Below are positions 51,741 to 59,321 of a DNA stretch of 64,000 nt, in pieces. The notes under the pieces are model-generated. The model made no database searches. It saw only the letters and a list, made by a program, of their open reading frames with translations, and was not told the DNA's origin. The stretch is from JBKPCD01 sp046727175. GTDB taxonomy: Bacteria; Acidobacteriota; Vicinamibacteria; Vicinamibacterales; 2-12-FULL-66-21. The position numbers were made by a program, and so were the translations under genes. The first letter of the stretch is position 1. Each line of letters starts with the position of its first letter. The stretch is taken from contig JBKPCD010000144.1 of assembly GCA_046727175.1 (NCBI GenBank), positions 1-64,000 on the forward strand, written 5' to 3'.

Positions 51741-52151
51741 ATGGCAGGTACGTTCGCACAAAGCAGTCCCTGGACCGTTTCGCCATTCGGCACGTCCGGC
51801 ATCGGCGGCAATCCATGGGTCTACCAACCCCAGTTCGCGCAGACGCCGACCGGCAGTCCCTACGGCGGATATGGGACGTTTGGCTCCTACTCGACACTGC
51901 CAGCGCAGCAGATCATGCAGTCGCTTCAGATCGTTCCTCAGCAGCTACAGCAGCTGCTGCAGCTCGCTCATGTGCAGCAGCAGCAGGTGCAGTATCTCCT
52001 TCAGGTCGTCCCGCAGCAGATCCAGCAGCTTCAGCAGGTTCTGGCGCAGGCGACGCTTCAGGGGATCGTCGGGCAGCCGTTCGGTAATCCGTTCCAGCAC
52101 GCGTCACCCGGAGCGGGGACGTTTGGTGGACAGCCGGGCTATTTGATGTAG
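51741..52151 (+). CDS. Small Gln-rich low-complexity protein
   Basis: The protein is 136 aa with no signal peptide or Cys. Three zones are visible. Residues 1-53 are rich in Gly, Ser, Tyr, Phe and Pro (SPYGGYGTFGSYSTLPAQQ). Residues ~54-108 are a Gln-rich helical region with two related units (IVPQQLQQLLQLAHVQQQQ and VVPQQIQQLQQVLAQ). The Gly/Phe/Pro tail is PFGNPFQHASPGAGTFGG. The hydrophobic/Gln spacing suggests amphipathic helices or coiled coils. The termini look disordered and aromatic-rich, like proteins that form assemblies. No family is recognised. It lies 94 bases before a BON-domain gene, with a strong hairpin between, and its ribosome site is among the best in the window. Confidence 0.75.
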   Translation: MAGTFAQSSPWTVSPFGTSGIGGNPWVYQPQFAQTPTGSPYGGYGTFGSYSTLPAQQIMQSLQIVPQQLQQLLQLAHVQQQQVQYLLQVVPQQIQQLQQVLAQATLQGIVGQPFGNPFQHASPGAGTFGGQPGYLM

Positions 52152-52175
52152 CTCGGACCGCACGTAATCACACAT

Positions 52176-52201
52176 GGCCTGCGGTCGAGCGACCGCAGGC
52201 C
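52176..52201 (+). promoter_or_regulatory. Strong intercistronic hairpin
   Basis: ggcctgcggtcg and cgaccgcaggcc are perfect 12-bp arms separated by two bases, between the Gln-rich and BON genes. No U-run follows, so partial termination or mRNA stabilisation that sets a ratio between the two products is more likely than full termination. Confidence 0.6.
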
Positions 52202-52245
52202 GCTGTACGTCGCGACACATTTCATGATCAGGAAGGAGAACTCAG

Positions 52246-52797
52246 ATGTCAGAAGCATTCTTCGGGCTGGGACAGCCGATGTGGACCGGCCTTCCGGCGC
52301 CCGGCTTCAGCTGGTTTCAGCCGGCGTCACCGGCGATCAATCGCGCTGGCGCAACGCCGTTCGCGATGAATCCCATTCCGCCCGTTCCGCTGGTTCAGAA
52401 CATGATCCCGTTCGCGGTGCCGGCCTCGTATCCGGGACTGAACGGCCCGGATGTGATGCCCAGCCCAAACGCACTGGCGTTGCTGTCGGCGACGGCTCTG
52501 CGGCGCGGCCAACCGATGGGCCCGACCAACGATCAGGAGATTGAGGAGTTCATCTACGAGACGCTCGACCTCCTGCCCGGAGCAAACGACGTCGAGCTGC
52601 GCTCGGAAGGCGGTCGCATCACCTTCACCGGCAGCGTGCATCACAAACGGTTGAAGCGCGACATCGGCGAAATTGGCTGGGCGATTCCCGGTGTGAATGA
52701 CGTTCAAAACAATCTGGTGATTACGACGCGGCGCCGGGCGCGGACCGCCGGCCGGGAGCCGGAACCGCCGAATCAGCCGGCGCGAAAGCAGGCGTGA
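52246..52797 (+). CDS. BON-domain protein
   Basis: The protein is 183 aa. AAGGAG seven bases before the ATG supports the start. Residues 1-90 are Pro/Phe/Trp-rich and probably disordered (LGQPMWTGLPAPGFSWFQPA, MNPIPPVPLVQNMIPFAVP). Residues ~98-163 form one BON domain (NDQEIEEFIYETLDLLPGAN, LRSEGGRITFTGSVHHKRLK, GWAIPGVNDVQNNLVI), with a basic tail (RRRARTAGRE). BON domains bind membranes or ligands in osmotic-shock and secretin-like proteins. There is no signal peptide, so this one may act in the cytoplasm. The last 77 bases overlap the convergent OB-fold-like gene. The gene probably shares a transcript with the Gln-rich gene. Confidence 0.82.
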   Translation: MSEAFFGLGQPMWTGLPAPGFSWFQPASPAINRAGATPFAMNPIPPVPLVQNMIPFAVPASYPGLNGPDVMPSPNALALLSATALRRGQPMGPTNDQEIEEFIYETLDLLPGANDVELRSEGGRITFTGSVHHKRLKRDIGEIGWAIPGVNDVQNNLVITTRRRARTAGREPEPPNQPARKQA

Positions 52798-53044
52798 CGT
52801 TCGCGGCGTCGACCCACGCAGTCACGGGATCGATCGAGTACCAGCCGTGCTCGCGGCGATACCGCGCACGGCCGCACATCACGATCGTCGTCCCTACGAA
52901 CGGCAGGGGCAAGGGATGCGACGGACGGATCTCCGCCGCGCCCAGAGCTCCGCCGGTATCCGCGAGGCGGAGACGCCAGCCCCCGTCGAGCAGAGCGCGG
53001 ATGTGAACGACACGGCCCACGACGGTCACGTGCCAGCCACTCAT
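52721..53044 (-). CDS. Small OB-fold-like protein of unknown function
   Basis: The protein is 107 aa. Residues 1-80 look like an OB-fold: alternating strands (HVTVVGRVVHIRALLDGGWR, LRLADTGGALGAAEI), a conserved-looking HPLPLPFVGTTIVMCGRARY, and HGWYSIDPVTAWVDA. This wording resembles small nucleic-acid-binding-type OB proteins found near genes of unknown function. I cannot assign a ligand. The Pro/Ala-rich C-terminal ~25 residues are encoded on the strand opposite the BON C-terminal tail. The overlap of two convergent ORFs makes the exact end of one of them uncertain, but both carry recognisable domains upstream of the overlap. Confidence 0.6.
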   Translation of the reverse strand: MSGWHVTVVGRVVHIRALLDGGWRLRLADTGGALGAAEIRPSHPLPLPFVGTTIVMCGRARYRREHGWYSIDPVTAWVDAANVTPAFAPADSAVPAPGRRSAPGAAS

Positions 53045-53156
53045 GGTCGAGGTGCGCGCAACCTATCACGCATTTGACGAGGCTGCAACGCACATTTGAC
53101 GACGATGCAAACGGGGCCGGGGACCCGGAGCCGGGAGCGCAGTATAGTTTCGCGTC

Positions 53157-55892
53157 GTGAAGCGCCCCCTTGTCCTGGGCGTCCTCCTGGGCGCGACGAT
53201 CGTCGCATCGACGATTCAGCCTCGTGGGCCGCTCGAGAAACTCCCCGACGGCGTTCTCGTGTCGGTCGCCGGCGGTTTCCTTCAAATACAGGTCAAATCC
53301 GACGCGATGGTCCGCGTGCTCTTCTCGAAAGAGCGCAACCCTCGCGTGGACAGGTTGGTCGTCGTCGGTCCTGGTCGTTCCGCGGCTGCGGCCGACCTGA
53401 ATCCGTTTCAGCGCGCACCTGTCGCATCGCACAGCACATCCGCCACTCCCAAGTGGTCTCTGAGCAGCACAGCGACCGCGGCGACGCTCACGACGGCAAA
53501 GCTGAAAGTGAGCGTCGATCTCTCGGACGGCGCAGTGACCTTTGCCGACACTGCCGACAAGATCATCCTCGCGGAAACACCCGGCGCGCACCGGATGACG
53601 CCTGCGACCGTGCAGGGTGAGCAGGCCTACCACGTCCAGCAGATGTGGCGGAGCGATCCCGACGAATCACTCTACGGCCTCGGGCAACGTCAGGAAGGAA
53701 AACTCGACGTCAAGGGGTACGACTTCGATCTGTGGCAGCGCAACATGGTTGTCGTCATGCCCTTCCTCGTCTCGAGTCGCGGCTACGGGATTCTGTGGGA
53801 CAACACGTCGTTCACGAAGTTCGGCGACATCCGGCCGTTCGAGCCAGTTCCGGGATTCCAGTTTTCACCCGCAGCAGCGGCCGCGACCGGCGGAATCGTC
53901 GGCCCTCTCGACGTGCCAGTCACGGGCAACTACCAGTTCCGGACGTACTCGAACGGCACGGTCGAGGTGTCGATCGATGGCAGAACCAGGATCAAGCACT
54001 GGAAACAGAACTGGGCGGCGGAATACGACCAGTTCACGGTCCACCTCGAGGCAGGCAAGCGGTACTCACTGGCGGTTACAGTGAGTTCGCCCTCGGATTT
54101 CCGCTTCGAGTGGAAGACACCGCCACCGACTTCGGACACGTCCTTCTGGTCGGAAGTTGGCGAAGCGATCGACTACTACTTCGTTTACGGGCCCGAACCG
54201 GATCAAGTCGTCGCGGGTTATCGCGATTTGACCGGGCAAGCATCGCTGCTCCCGCAGTGGGCCTACGGCTTCTGGCAATCGAAGAACAAGTACAACACGC
54301 AGGATGAAGTCCTGACGACGCTCGCCGAGTTCAGGCGGCGCCAGATTCCGATCGACAACATCGTCCAGGACTGGCAGTACTGGAAGGCGGACGCGTGGGG
54401 CACGCACGAGTTCGATCCGGCGCGCTTTCCGGATCCCGCCGCGATGATTGAAGCCATTCACGATCAGCACGCGCGTTTCATGATCTCGGTCTGGGGCAAG
54501 TTCTATCCCGACACCGAGAATGCGAAGGCGCTCGCCGCGATCAACGGCTTGTACACGATCACGCTGAACGAACACACGCGCGACTGGCTGAACTACCCGT
54601 ACGCCTTCTACGACGCGTTCAATCCGGCCGCGCGGCGCATGTTCTGGGATCAAGTGAACAAGGCGCTGTTCACCAAAGGCGTGGACGCATGGTGGATGGA
54701 TGCGACCGAGCCCGATCTCGTCCAGCCCTCGCCGCCAACGCTGGAGTCGCTTCGTCACAATATCGGCACGACGGCGATCGGCACCGCGTCGCGCGTCATG
54801 AGCGCGTACCCGCTCATGAACAGTGAGGCCGTGTACGACGGCCAGCGCAGCGTTACCCCGAATCAGCGCGTGTTCATCCTGACGCGCTCGGGCTTCCCCG
54901 GCATCCAGCGGTATGCGACTGTCACGTGGTCCGGCGATATCACGTCCGAGTGGACGACGCTGCGCAAGCAGATCACAGCAGGACTTGGCTTCTCGATTGC
55001 GGGCGATCCGTACTGGACCAGTGATACGGGCGGCTACACCATGCAGCCTCGATTCGCGAAAGCGAAGGACGGCGAGGCGCTCGAGGAGTGGCGGGAACTG
55101 AACGCGCGCTGGTTCCAGTTCAGCACATTCTGCCCGATACTGCGCGTGCACGGAACCGATCGCCCGCGTGAAGCGTGGAACATCGGCGATGAGAGCACGC
55201 CCGTCTACCGGTCCGAGCTGGCGCATCACCGCCTTCGCTACGCGCTCTTCCCCTACCTCTATTCCCTGGCCGGCGCCGTCACGCACGACGGTTACACGAT
55301 CATGCGGCCGCTCGTGATGGACTTCCGCGGCGACACGAAGGCGCGAGCCGTCGACGATCAGTTCATGTTCGGATCTGTCTTCCTCGTGAACCCCGTGACC
55401 GAGTACCTCGCGCGCGGCCGTCCGGTCTACCTGCCGGAAGGCACGGCGTGGTACGACTTCTGGACTGGAACCCGCTTCACCGGCGGGCAGACGATCGACG
55501 CCGAGGCGCCATACGATCGGATCCCGCTGTTCGTGCGAGCCGGGTCGATCGTGCCATTCGGACCAGATCAGCAGTACATCGGCGAGAAGAACGCGTCTGC
55601 GCTGACGCTGTACGTCTACACGGGCGCAAACGGCCGGTTCTCGCTGTATGAAGATGATGGCGTCACCTACGGCTACGAGTCGAGTCAGTTCTCGCGCATT
55701 CCGTTCGTGTGGGACGAAGCGACGAAAACACTTATGATCGAGCGACGTGCTGGTTCGTTTCCCGGCATGATCGCCGACCGGACGTTCAACGTCGTTCTTG
55801 TTTCTCCGGATCGACCCGTGGCTTATTCGGCCTCGCCGCAGGTCACCAGGTCAGTCCCCTACCGCGGGCAGCCCGTCCGTGTAGGTTTTTAG
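53157..55892 (+). CDS. GH31 alpha-xylosidase with inserted PA14 domain, exported
   Basis: The protein is 911 aa with a GTG start and signal-like N-terminus (LVLGVLLGATIVASTI). The N-terminal beta-sandwich is of GH31 type (YGLGQRQEGKLDVKGYDFDL). It is interrupted at ~residues 245-325 by a PA14-like carbohydrate-binding sandwich (VTGNYQFRTYSNGTVEVSID, HLEAGKRYSLAVTV). The barrel follows: PQWAYGFWQSKNKYNTQDEV, IDNIVQDWQYWKADAWG and the nucleophile block DAWWMDATEPDLVQ (Asp ~515), then DPYWTSDTGGY with the acid/base region. A DUF5110-like C-terminus (ALTLYVYTGANGRFSLYEDD) ends it. The GH31-PA14 layout matches characterised xyloglucan alpha-xylosidases. It removes xylose branches from xyloglucan oligosaccharides. 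Downstream genes are closely spaced. Confidence 0.92.
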   Translation: MKRPLVLGVLLGATIVASTIQPRGPLEKLPDGVLVSVAGGFLQIQVKSDAMVRVLFSKERNPRVDRLVVVGPGRSAAAADLNPFQRAPVASHSTSATPKWSLSSTATAATLTTAKLKVSVDLSDGAVTFADTADKIILAETPGAHRMTPATVQGEQAYHVQQMWRSDPDESLYGLGQRQEGKLDVKGYDFDLWQRNMVVVMPFLVSSRGYGILWDNTSFTKFGDIRPFEPVPGFQFSPAAAAATGGIVGPLDVPVTGNYQFRTYSNGTVEVSIDGRTRIKHWKQNWAAEYDQFTVHLEAGKRYSLAVTVSSPSDFRFEWKTPPPTSDTSFWSEVGEAIDYYFVYGPEPDQVVAGYRDLTGQASLLPQWAYGFWQSKNKYNTQDEVLTTLAEFRRRQIPIDNIVQDWQYWKADAWGTHEFDPARFPDPAAMIEAIHDQHARFMISVWGKFYPDTENAKALAAINGLYTITLNEHTRDWLNYPYAFYDAFNPAARRMFWDQVNKALFTKGVDAWWMDATEPDLVQPSPPTLESLRHNIGTTAIGTASRVMSAYPLMNSEAVYDGQRSVTPNQRVFILTRSGFPGIQRYATVTWSGDITSEWTTLRKQITAGLGFSIAGDPYWTSDTGGYTMQPRFAKAKDGEALEEWRELNARWFQFSTFCPILRVHGTDRPREAWNIGDESTPVYRSELAHHRLRYALFPYLYSLAGAVTHDGYTIMRPLVMDFRGDTKARAVDDQFMFGSVFLVNPVTEYLARGRPVYLPEGTAWYDFWTGTRFTGGQTIDAEAPYDRIPLFVRAGSIVPFGPDQQYIGEKNASALTLYVYTGANGRFSLYEDDGVTYGYESSQFSRIPFVWDEATKTLMIERRAGSFPGMIADRTFNVVLVSPDRPVAYSASPQVTRSVPYRGQPVRVGF

Positions 55893-55904
55893 CGACCCTG
55901 TCCT

Positions 55905-56996
55905 ATGACGCTGATCGAGACAACGGGAACCGTGACGCCCGACGTCTCCGCCACAGGCGACATGTCCTTCGCGGAGCGGCGGCGAACAGCCGATCGCATC
56001 TTCAAGGGTGCGCTGATGTTCAACGCCGCCCTGACGGTGCTCTGGCTGTTCGCACTGGTCACGCGGCGCGATGTGTTCTTCTTCGCGCACTACGAACTCG
56101 ATCGCGCCGCCCTTGGGCGTGTCGGCGGCGGCATCCTCTTCTTCTACGTCATCTGGGGCTTCATCTGGTACGGCGTGAAGACGCTGCTCCTGAAATACTG
56201 GGTCGGGTTCTCGAAGGAAGAGCGCCGCCAGGCATTTTCCTCCCGCATGGATGAACCCTTCGACGTCTCGGCGTTCACCGCGCGACACTCCGAGCGCCGT
56301 ATCCGCATCGCCGACATGATTGGCCGGCGCGGACGCTTCATCACGCTGGCAATGGCGGGCTTCTTCTACTTGTACGCGCGCGTGTCGGCGGAACAGTCCC
56401 CGGCTTTCGCGACGTTCTTCCTCCAGGACAATCTCTTCGACGCCGTCGCCACGAGCTGGATCTTCCTGGCGTTCTACTACCTGAACGGCTTTCTCGCGGC
56501 GGCGTTCTACGGACCGCAGTCGCGCGTCATGGACGGCGTCCTCGCGCGCGCGAATTGCCTGCTCATCACGACATTGTGGACGGCCTTCAAGTTCGTGATG
56601 GTGCCGCTCGGCGCAAGGCTGGCGGCCGTGTTTCCGCCTGACGCGTTCGCTCCGGTTTTCGCCCTGATCTGGGGCTCGTATATCGCGTCGGACGCGCTGT
56701 CCGAAGTCGGCGGCGCGCTCTTCGGCAAACAGAAGATTCGCGTGCGCGGCGTGGGTGACGTGAACCGTAAATCGATCGGCGGCACGGTCTCCGGTTTCGT
56801 CGGATCGCTCGTGCTCTGCCTGGCCGTCGTTCTGTCGCGCGGCCTTCCGGCGTCCTGGATCGTTCTCGCCGTCATCATCTCGATCTCGAATACGCTTCTC
56901 GAGCTGTTCTCGCCGCGCGGCACCGACGACCTGGTCATGGCGACGGGCAACGCGGTGATTTGCCTGGCGTTCGGGCTCGTCATGTACGGATCGTGA
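55905..56996 (+). CDS. Integral membrane protein, dolichol/polyprenol-kinase-like
   Basis: The protein is 363 aa with about nine TM helices, starting 12 bases after the GH31 stop. The C-terminal third resembles SEC59/VTE5-type CTP-dependent lipid kinases: SYIASDALSEVGGALFGKQK, then VRGVGDVNRKSIGGTVSGFV (G-K and K-S-x-x-G elements) and NTLLELFSPRGTDDLVMATG (E-x-x-x-P-x-G-x-D-D/N). The N-terminal half is a separate TM region with a charged cytoplasmic loop (KEERRQAFSSRMDEPF). This would phosphorylate a polyprenol or similar lipid in the inner membrane. Its operon position between a xylosidase and a PQQ-type propeller is not explained by that activity. The stop overlaps the next start (GTGA). 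Confidence 0.7.
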   Translation: MTLIETTGTVTPDVSATGDMSFAERRRTADRIFKGALMFNAALTVLWLFALVTRRDVFFFAHYELDRAALGRVGGGILFFYVIWGFIWYGVKTLLLKYWVGFSKEERRQAFSSRMDEPFDVSAFTARHSERRIRIADMIGRRGRFITLAMAGFFYLYARVSAEQSPAFATFFLQDNLFDAVATSWIFLAFYYLNGFLAAAFYGPQSRVMDGVLARANCLLITTLWTAFKFVMVPLGARLAAVFPPDAFAPVFALIWGSYIASDALSEVGGALFGKQKIRVRGVGDVNRKSIGGTVSGFVGSLVLCLAVVLSRGLPASWIVLAVIISISNTLLELFSPRGTDDLVMATGNAVICLAFGLVMYGS

Positions 56997-58354
56997 GAGC
57001 CGTTCCGCTCTTCTTGCTCGTCGCTTTCGTTGTCGCGTCGTCCAGCGGCCGAACGTCTCCTCCGGCCGGAGTTCCGGCGCGAGCGATCCACGCCACGGAA
57101 GATTCGGGAACTCGTTTCAACGCGTTCACTACACCTTTTGAGACCGCTTCCATTGACAGCGACGACTGGCCGCAGTTCCGCGGGCCAGACGGCCAGGGCC
57201 ATTCGGCCGCACGCGATCTTCCGGTGGAATGGAGTGAATCGCACAACATCGCGTGGAAGGTCCCGGTCCCCGGCCTCGGGTGGTCGTCTCCCGTCGTCGG
57301 GGGCGGGCGGGTGTGGCTGACGACGGCAACTGGCGACCGCGATGTTTCGTTGCGCCTGTTGGCTTACGAGATCGACAGCGGCCGCGAGCTCCTGAACGTC
57401 GAAGTGTTCCGGGTTCGAGGCGCCGAGGCCATCAATCCGAGGAACAGCCATGCATCGCCAACGCCGCTCCTCGAGGGTGACCGCGTCTACGTGCATTTCG
57501 GCGCGCTGGGGACGGCTGCGCTGACGACAGCCGGCGAAATCGTCTGGAAGGCGAGGTTCCCTTACACGTCACAACACGGCGCCGGCGGGTCGCCCGTGCT
57601 CGTGGGCGACCTGCTCGTCCTCAGCTGCGACGGCGCAGATGCCGCGTTCGTCATCGCCGTCGACAAGCGCACCGGAAACACGCGGTGGAAGACGGCACGA
57701 CGGTATCCCTGGGACCAGGCCTATTCGACGCCGCTCGTGATTCGGGTCGGCGAACGCGATCAGATCGTCAGCGTGGGCGCCTATCGAGCCGCGGCGTACG
57801 AGCCGGAATCGGGCAAGGAGATCTGGCGCGTTGGATATGCCGACGGGTTCTCGAACGTCCCTCGCCCGATCTACGGTCACGGTCTCGTGTACATCGCGAC
57901 CGGATTTCAACAGCCCCTGCTCCTCGCTGTTCGCCCCGACGGCTCAGGCGACATCACGAAATCGCACGTCGCATGGACGCTCCGGCGCGCGGCGCCGCTG
58001 ACGCCCTCGCCGCTTCTCGCTGGTGACGAGCTCTACATCGTCAACGATGCCGGCATCGCGTCGTGTCTCGACGCACGGTCAGGCGACGTGCACTGGCAAC
58101 AGCGGCTCGGCGGAACGTACTCGGCGTCGCCGACGTTTGCCGACGGCCGAATCTACTTCCTCTCCGAGCAGGGGGCCGCGACGGTCATCGCACCCGGTCG
58201 GGAGTTTCGCAAGATCGCGACGAACGCGCTGGAGGGCGCCGCGCTTGCCTCACCCGCCGTGTCGGGCCACTCCCTGTTCGTCCGAAGCGATCGTCATCTC
58301 TATCGAATCACGGCGAGCAACGTCCGGCTGGACGAGACCTTCCGACATCGTTAG
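56993..58354 (+). CDS. PQQ-binding-like beta-propeller protein, exported
   Basis: GTG 56993 overlaps the previous stop and is followed by a signal peptide (AVPLFLLVAFVVASSSG), giving 453 aa. The start at 56960 is inside the kinase-like gene and is rejected. The mature protein opens with the hallmark SDDWPQFRGPDGQGHSAARD and ESHNIAWKVPVPGLGWSSPV. Six to eight PQQ/Trp-docking blades follow (AVDKRTGNTRWKTARRYP, EPESGKEIWRVGYADGFSN, LDARSGDVHWQQRLGGTYSA). Proteins of this outer-membrane-assembly/PQQ type are very common in Planctomycetes and Acidobacteriota. No dehydrogenase catalytic residues or heme site are visible, so a binding or scaffold role is likelier than redox catalysis. Confidence 0.88.
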   Translation: MRAVPLFLLVAFVVASSSGRTSPPAGVPARAIHATEDSGTRFNAFTTPFETASIDSDDWPQFRGPDGQGHSAARDLPVEWSESHNIAWKVPVPGLGWSSPVVGGGRVWLTTATGDRDVSLRLLAYEIDSGRELLNVEVFRVRGAEAINPRNSHASPTPLLEGDRVYVHFGALGTAALTTAGEIVWKARFPYTSQHGAGGSPVLVGDLLVLSCDGADAAFVIAVDKRTGNTRWKTARRYPWDQAYSTPLVIRVGERDQIVSVGAYRAAAYEPESGKEIWRVGYADGFSNVPRPIYGHGLVYIATGFQQPLLLAVRPDGSGDITKSHVAWTLRRAAPLTPSPLLAGDELYIVNDAGIASCLDARSGDVHWQQRLGGTYSASPTFADGRIYFLSEQGAATVIAPGREFRKIATNALEGAALASPAVSGHSLFVRSDRHLYRITASNVRLDETFRHR

Positions 58355-58366
58355 GATGTTCGCTCA

Positions 58367-58485
58367 CAGGATGCTGAAAACGCATTCTGAATGGCAGAGG
58401 GTAAATGGAAAATGGAAAAAACCTGAGCACTTTGCCATCTCCCATTTGCCATTTTCCATCAGGCCGGTTCTCTTTCAGTGGCCTG
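58367..58485. repeat. Intergenic inverted-repeat element, copy 3 (aatggcaga interior)
   Basis: The ends are caggatgctgaaaacgcatt and ctttcagtggcctg, the same terminal inverted repeat as at 30218 with mutations. The interior (gaatggcagagggtaaatgg, ... ccatctcccatttgccattt) is nearly identical to copy 2. It separates the PQQ-propeller and NIPSNAP genes on the plus strand. Confidence 0.8.
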
Positions 58486-58508
58486 CTAATCAACAGTGAG
58501 CGTGACCG

Positions 58509-59318
58509 TTGGAACGACGAACGTTTCTCACATCGACACTCGGCGCGGGACTGATGGCAACCGCGAGCGCCGCGGGCGCATCCGGCCAGGGCGGCACCAA
58601 ACCCCCGGCCGCGCCCGAGTTCTACGTCTGGCGACAGTACATCCTGCGCACCGGAACGCAGCCGCGTCGGCTGGCAGAGTTTCTTCAGAACGCCGCCATC
58701 CCCGCGCTCAATCGTCTCGGGCACAAGCCGGTCGGCGTGTTCGAGGTGTTCGCCGGCCTGGCCACGCCTGGTGTGTTCGTGCTGACACCATTCGCGTCGC
58801 TCGAGAGCCTTGCAACCATCGAAAGCGAGATCGATCGCGATCAGGAGTACATTCGCGCTGCCGACGCGTATCTCACCGCACCGGCGACGGATCCGGTGTA
58901 CGTCCGCCAGGTACTGTCACTGCTGGCAGCGTTCCCCAACGTGCCGCGCGTCGAAGTTCCGTCCGCAACCGCTACGAAGAGTCCCCGGCTGTTCGAGCTG
59001 CGGACCTACGAGAGCCACAACGAACGGGCGCACCGCGCGAAGGTGCGGATGTTCACGGAAATGGGGGAAGTGGATATTTTCCGCCGCTGTGGCCTGACGC
59101 CAGTCTTCTTCTCGCGCACGCTCGTGGGGCCGCGCATGCCAAGCCTCGTGTACATGCTCGTGCACGAAAACATGGCCGCACGCGAGAAGAGCTGGGACGC
59201 GTTCCGCAACGATCCCGACTGGAAGAAGCTGCCGGCGACGCCTGGCTACAGCGACGCCGAGATCGTCAGCAATATCACCACTGTCTTTCTTCGACCCACC
59301 GCCTATTCTCAAATCTGA
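58509..59318 (+). CDS. NIPSNAP-family protein, exported
   Basis: A TTG start at 58509 is used because a stop lies immediately upstream in frame. This gives 269 aa. MERRTFLTSTLGAGLMATAS is a Tat-like signal. Two ferredoxin-like NIPSNAP halves are visible. The first (EFYVWRQYILRTGTQPRRLA, GVFEVFAGLATPGVFVLTPF) is divergent. The second (RLFELRTYESHNERAHRAKV, DIFRRCGLTPVFFSRTLVGP, LVYMLVHENMAAREKSWDAF) is canonical. The exported NIPSNAP group is common in Acidobacteriota and Planctomycetes, with unknown function. It is followed after 3 bases by a propeller gene and probably forms an operon with it. Confidence 0.9.
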   Translation: MERRTFLTSTLGAGLMATASAAGASGQGGTKPPAAPEFYVWRQYILRTGTQPRRLAEFLQNAAIPALNRLGHKPVGVFEVFAGLATPGVFVLTPFASLESLATIESEIDRDQEYIRAADAYLTAPATDPVYVRQVLSLLAAFPNVPRVEVPSATATKSPRLFELRTYESHNERAHRAKVRMFTEMGEVDIFRRCGLTPVFFSRTLVGPRMPSLVYMLVHENMAAREKSWDAFRNDPDWKKLPATPGYSDAEIVSNITTVFLRPTAYSQI

Positions 59319-59321
59319 TCT

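Noticed and set aside
54066..55286. 406-aa minus-strand ORF
   Set aside because: Antisense to GH31, where the catalytic block is on the plus strand.
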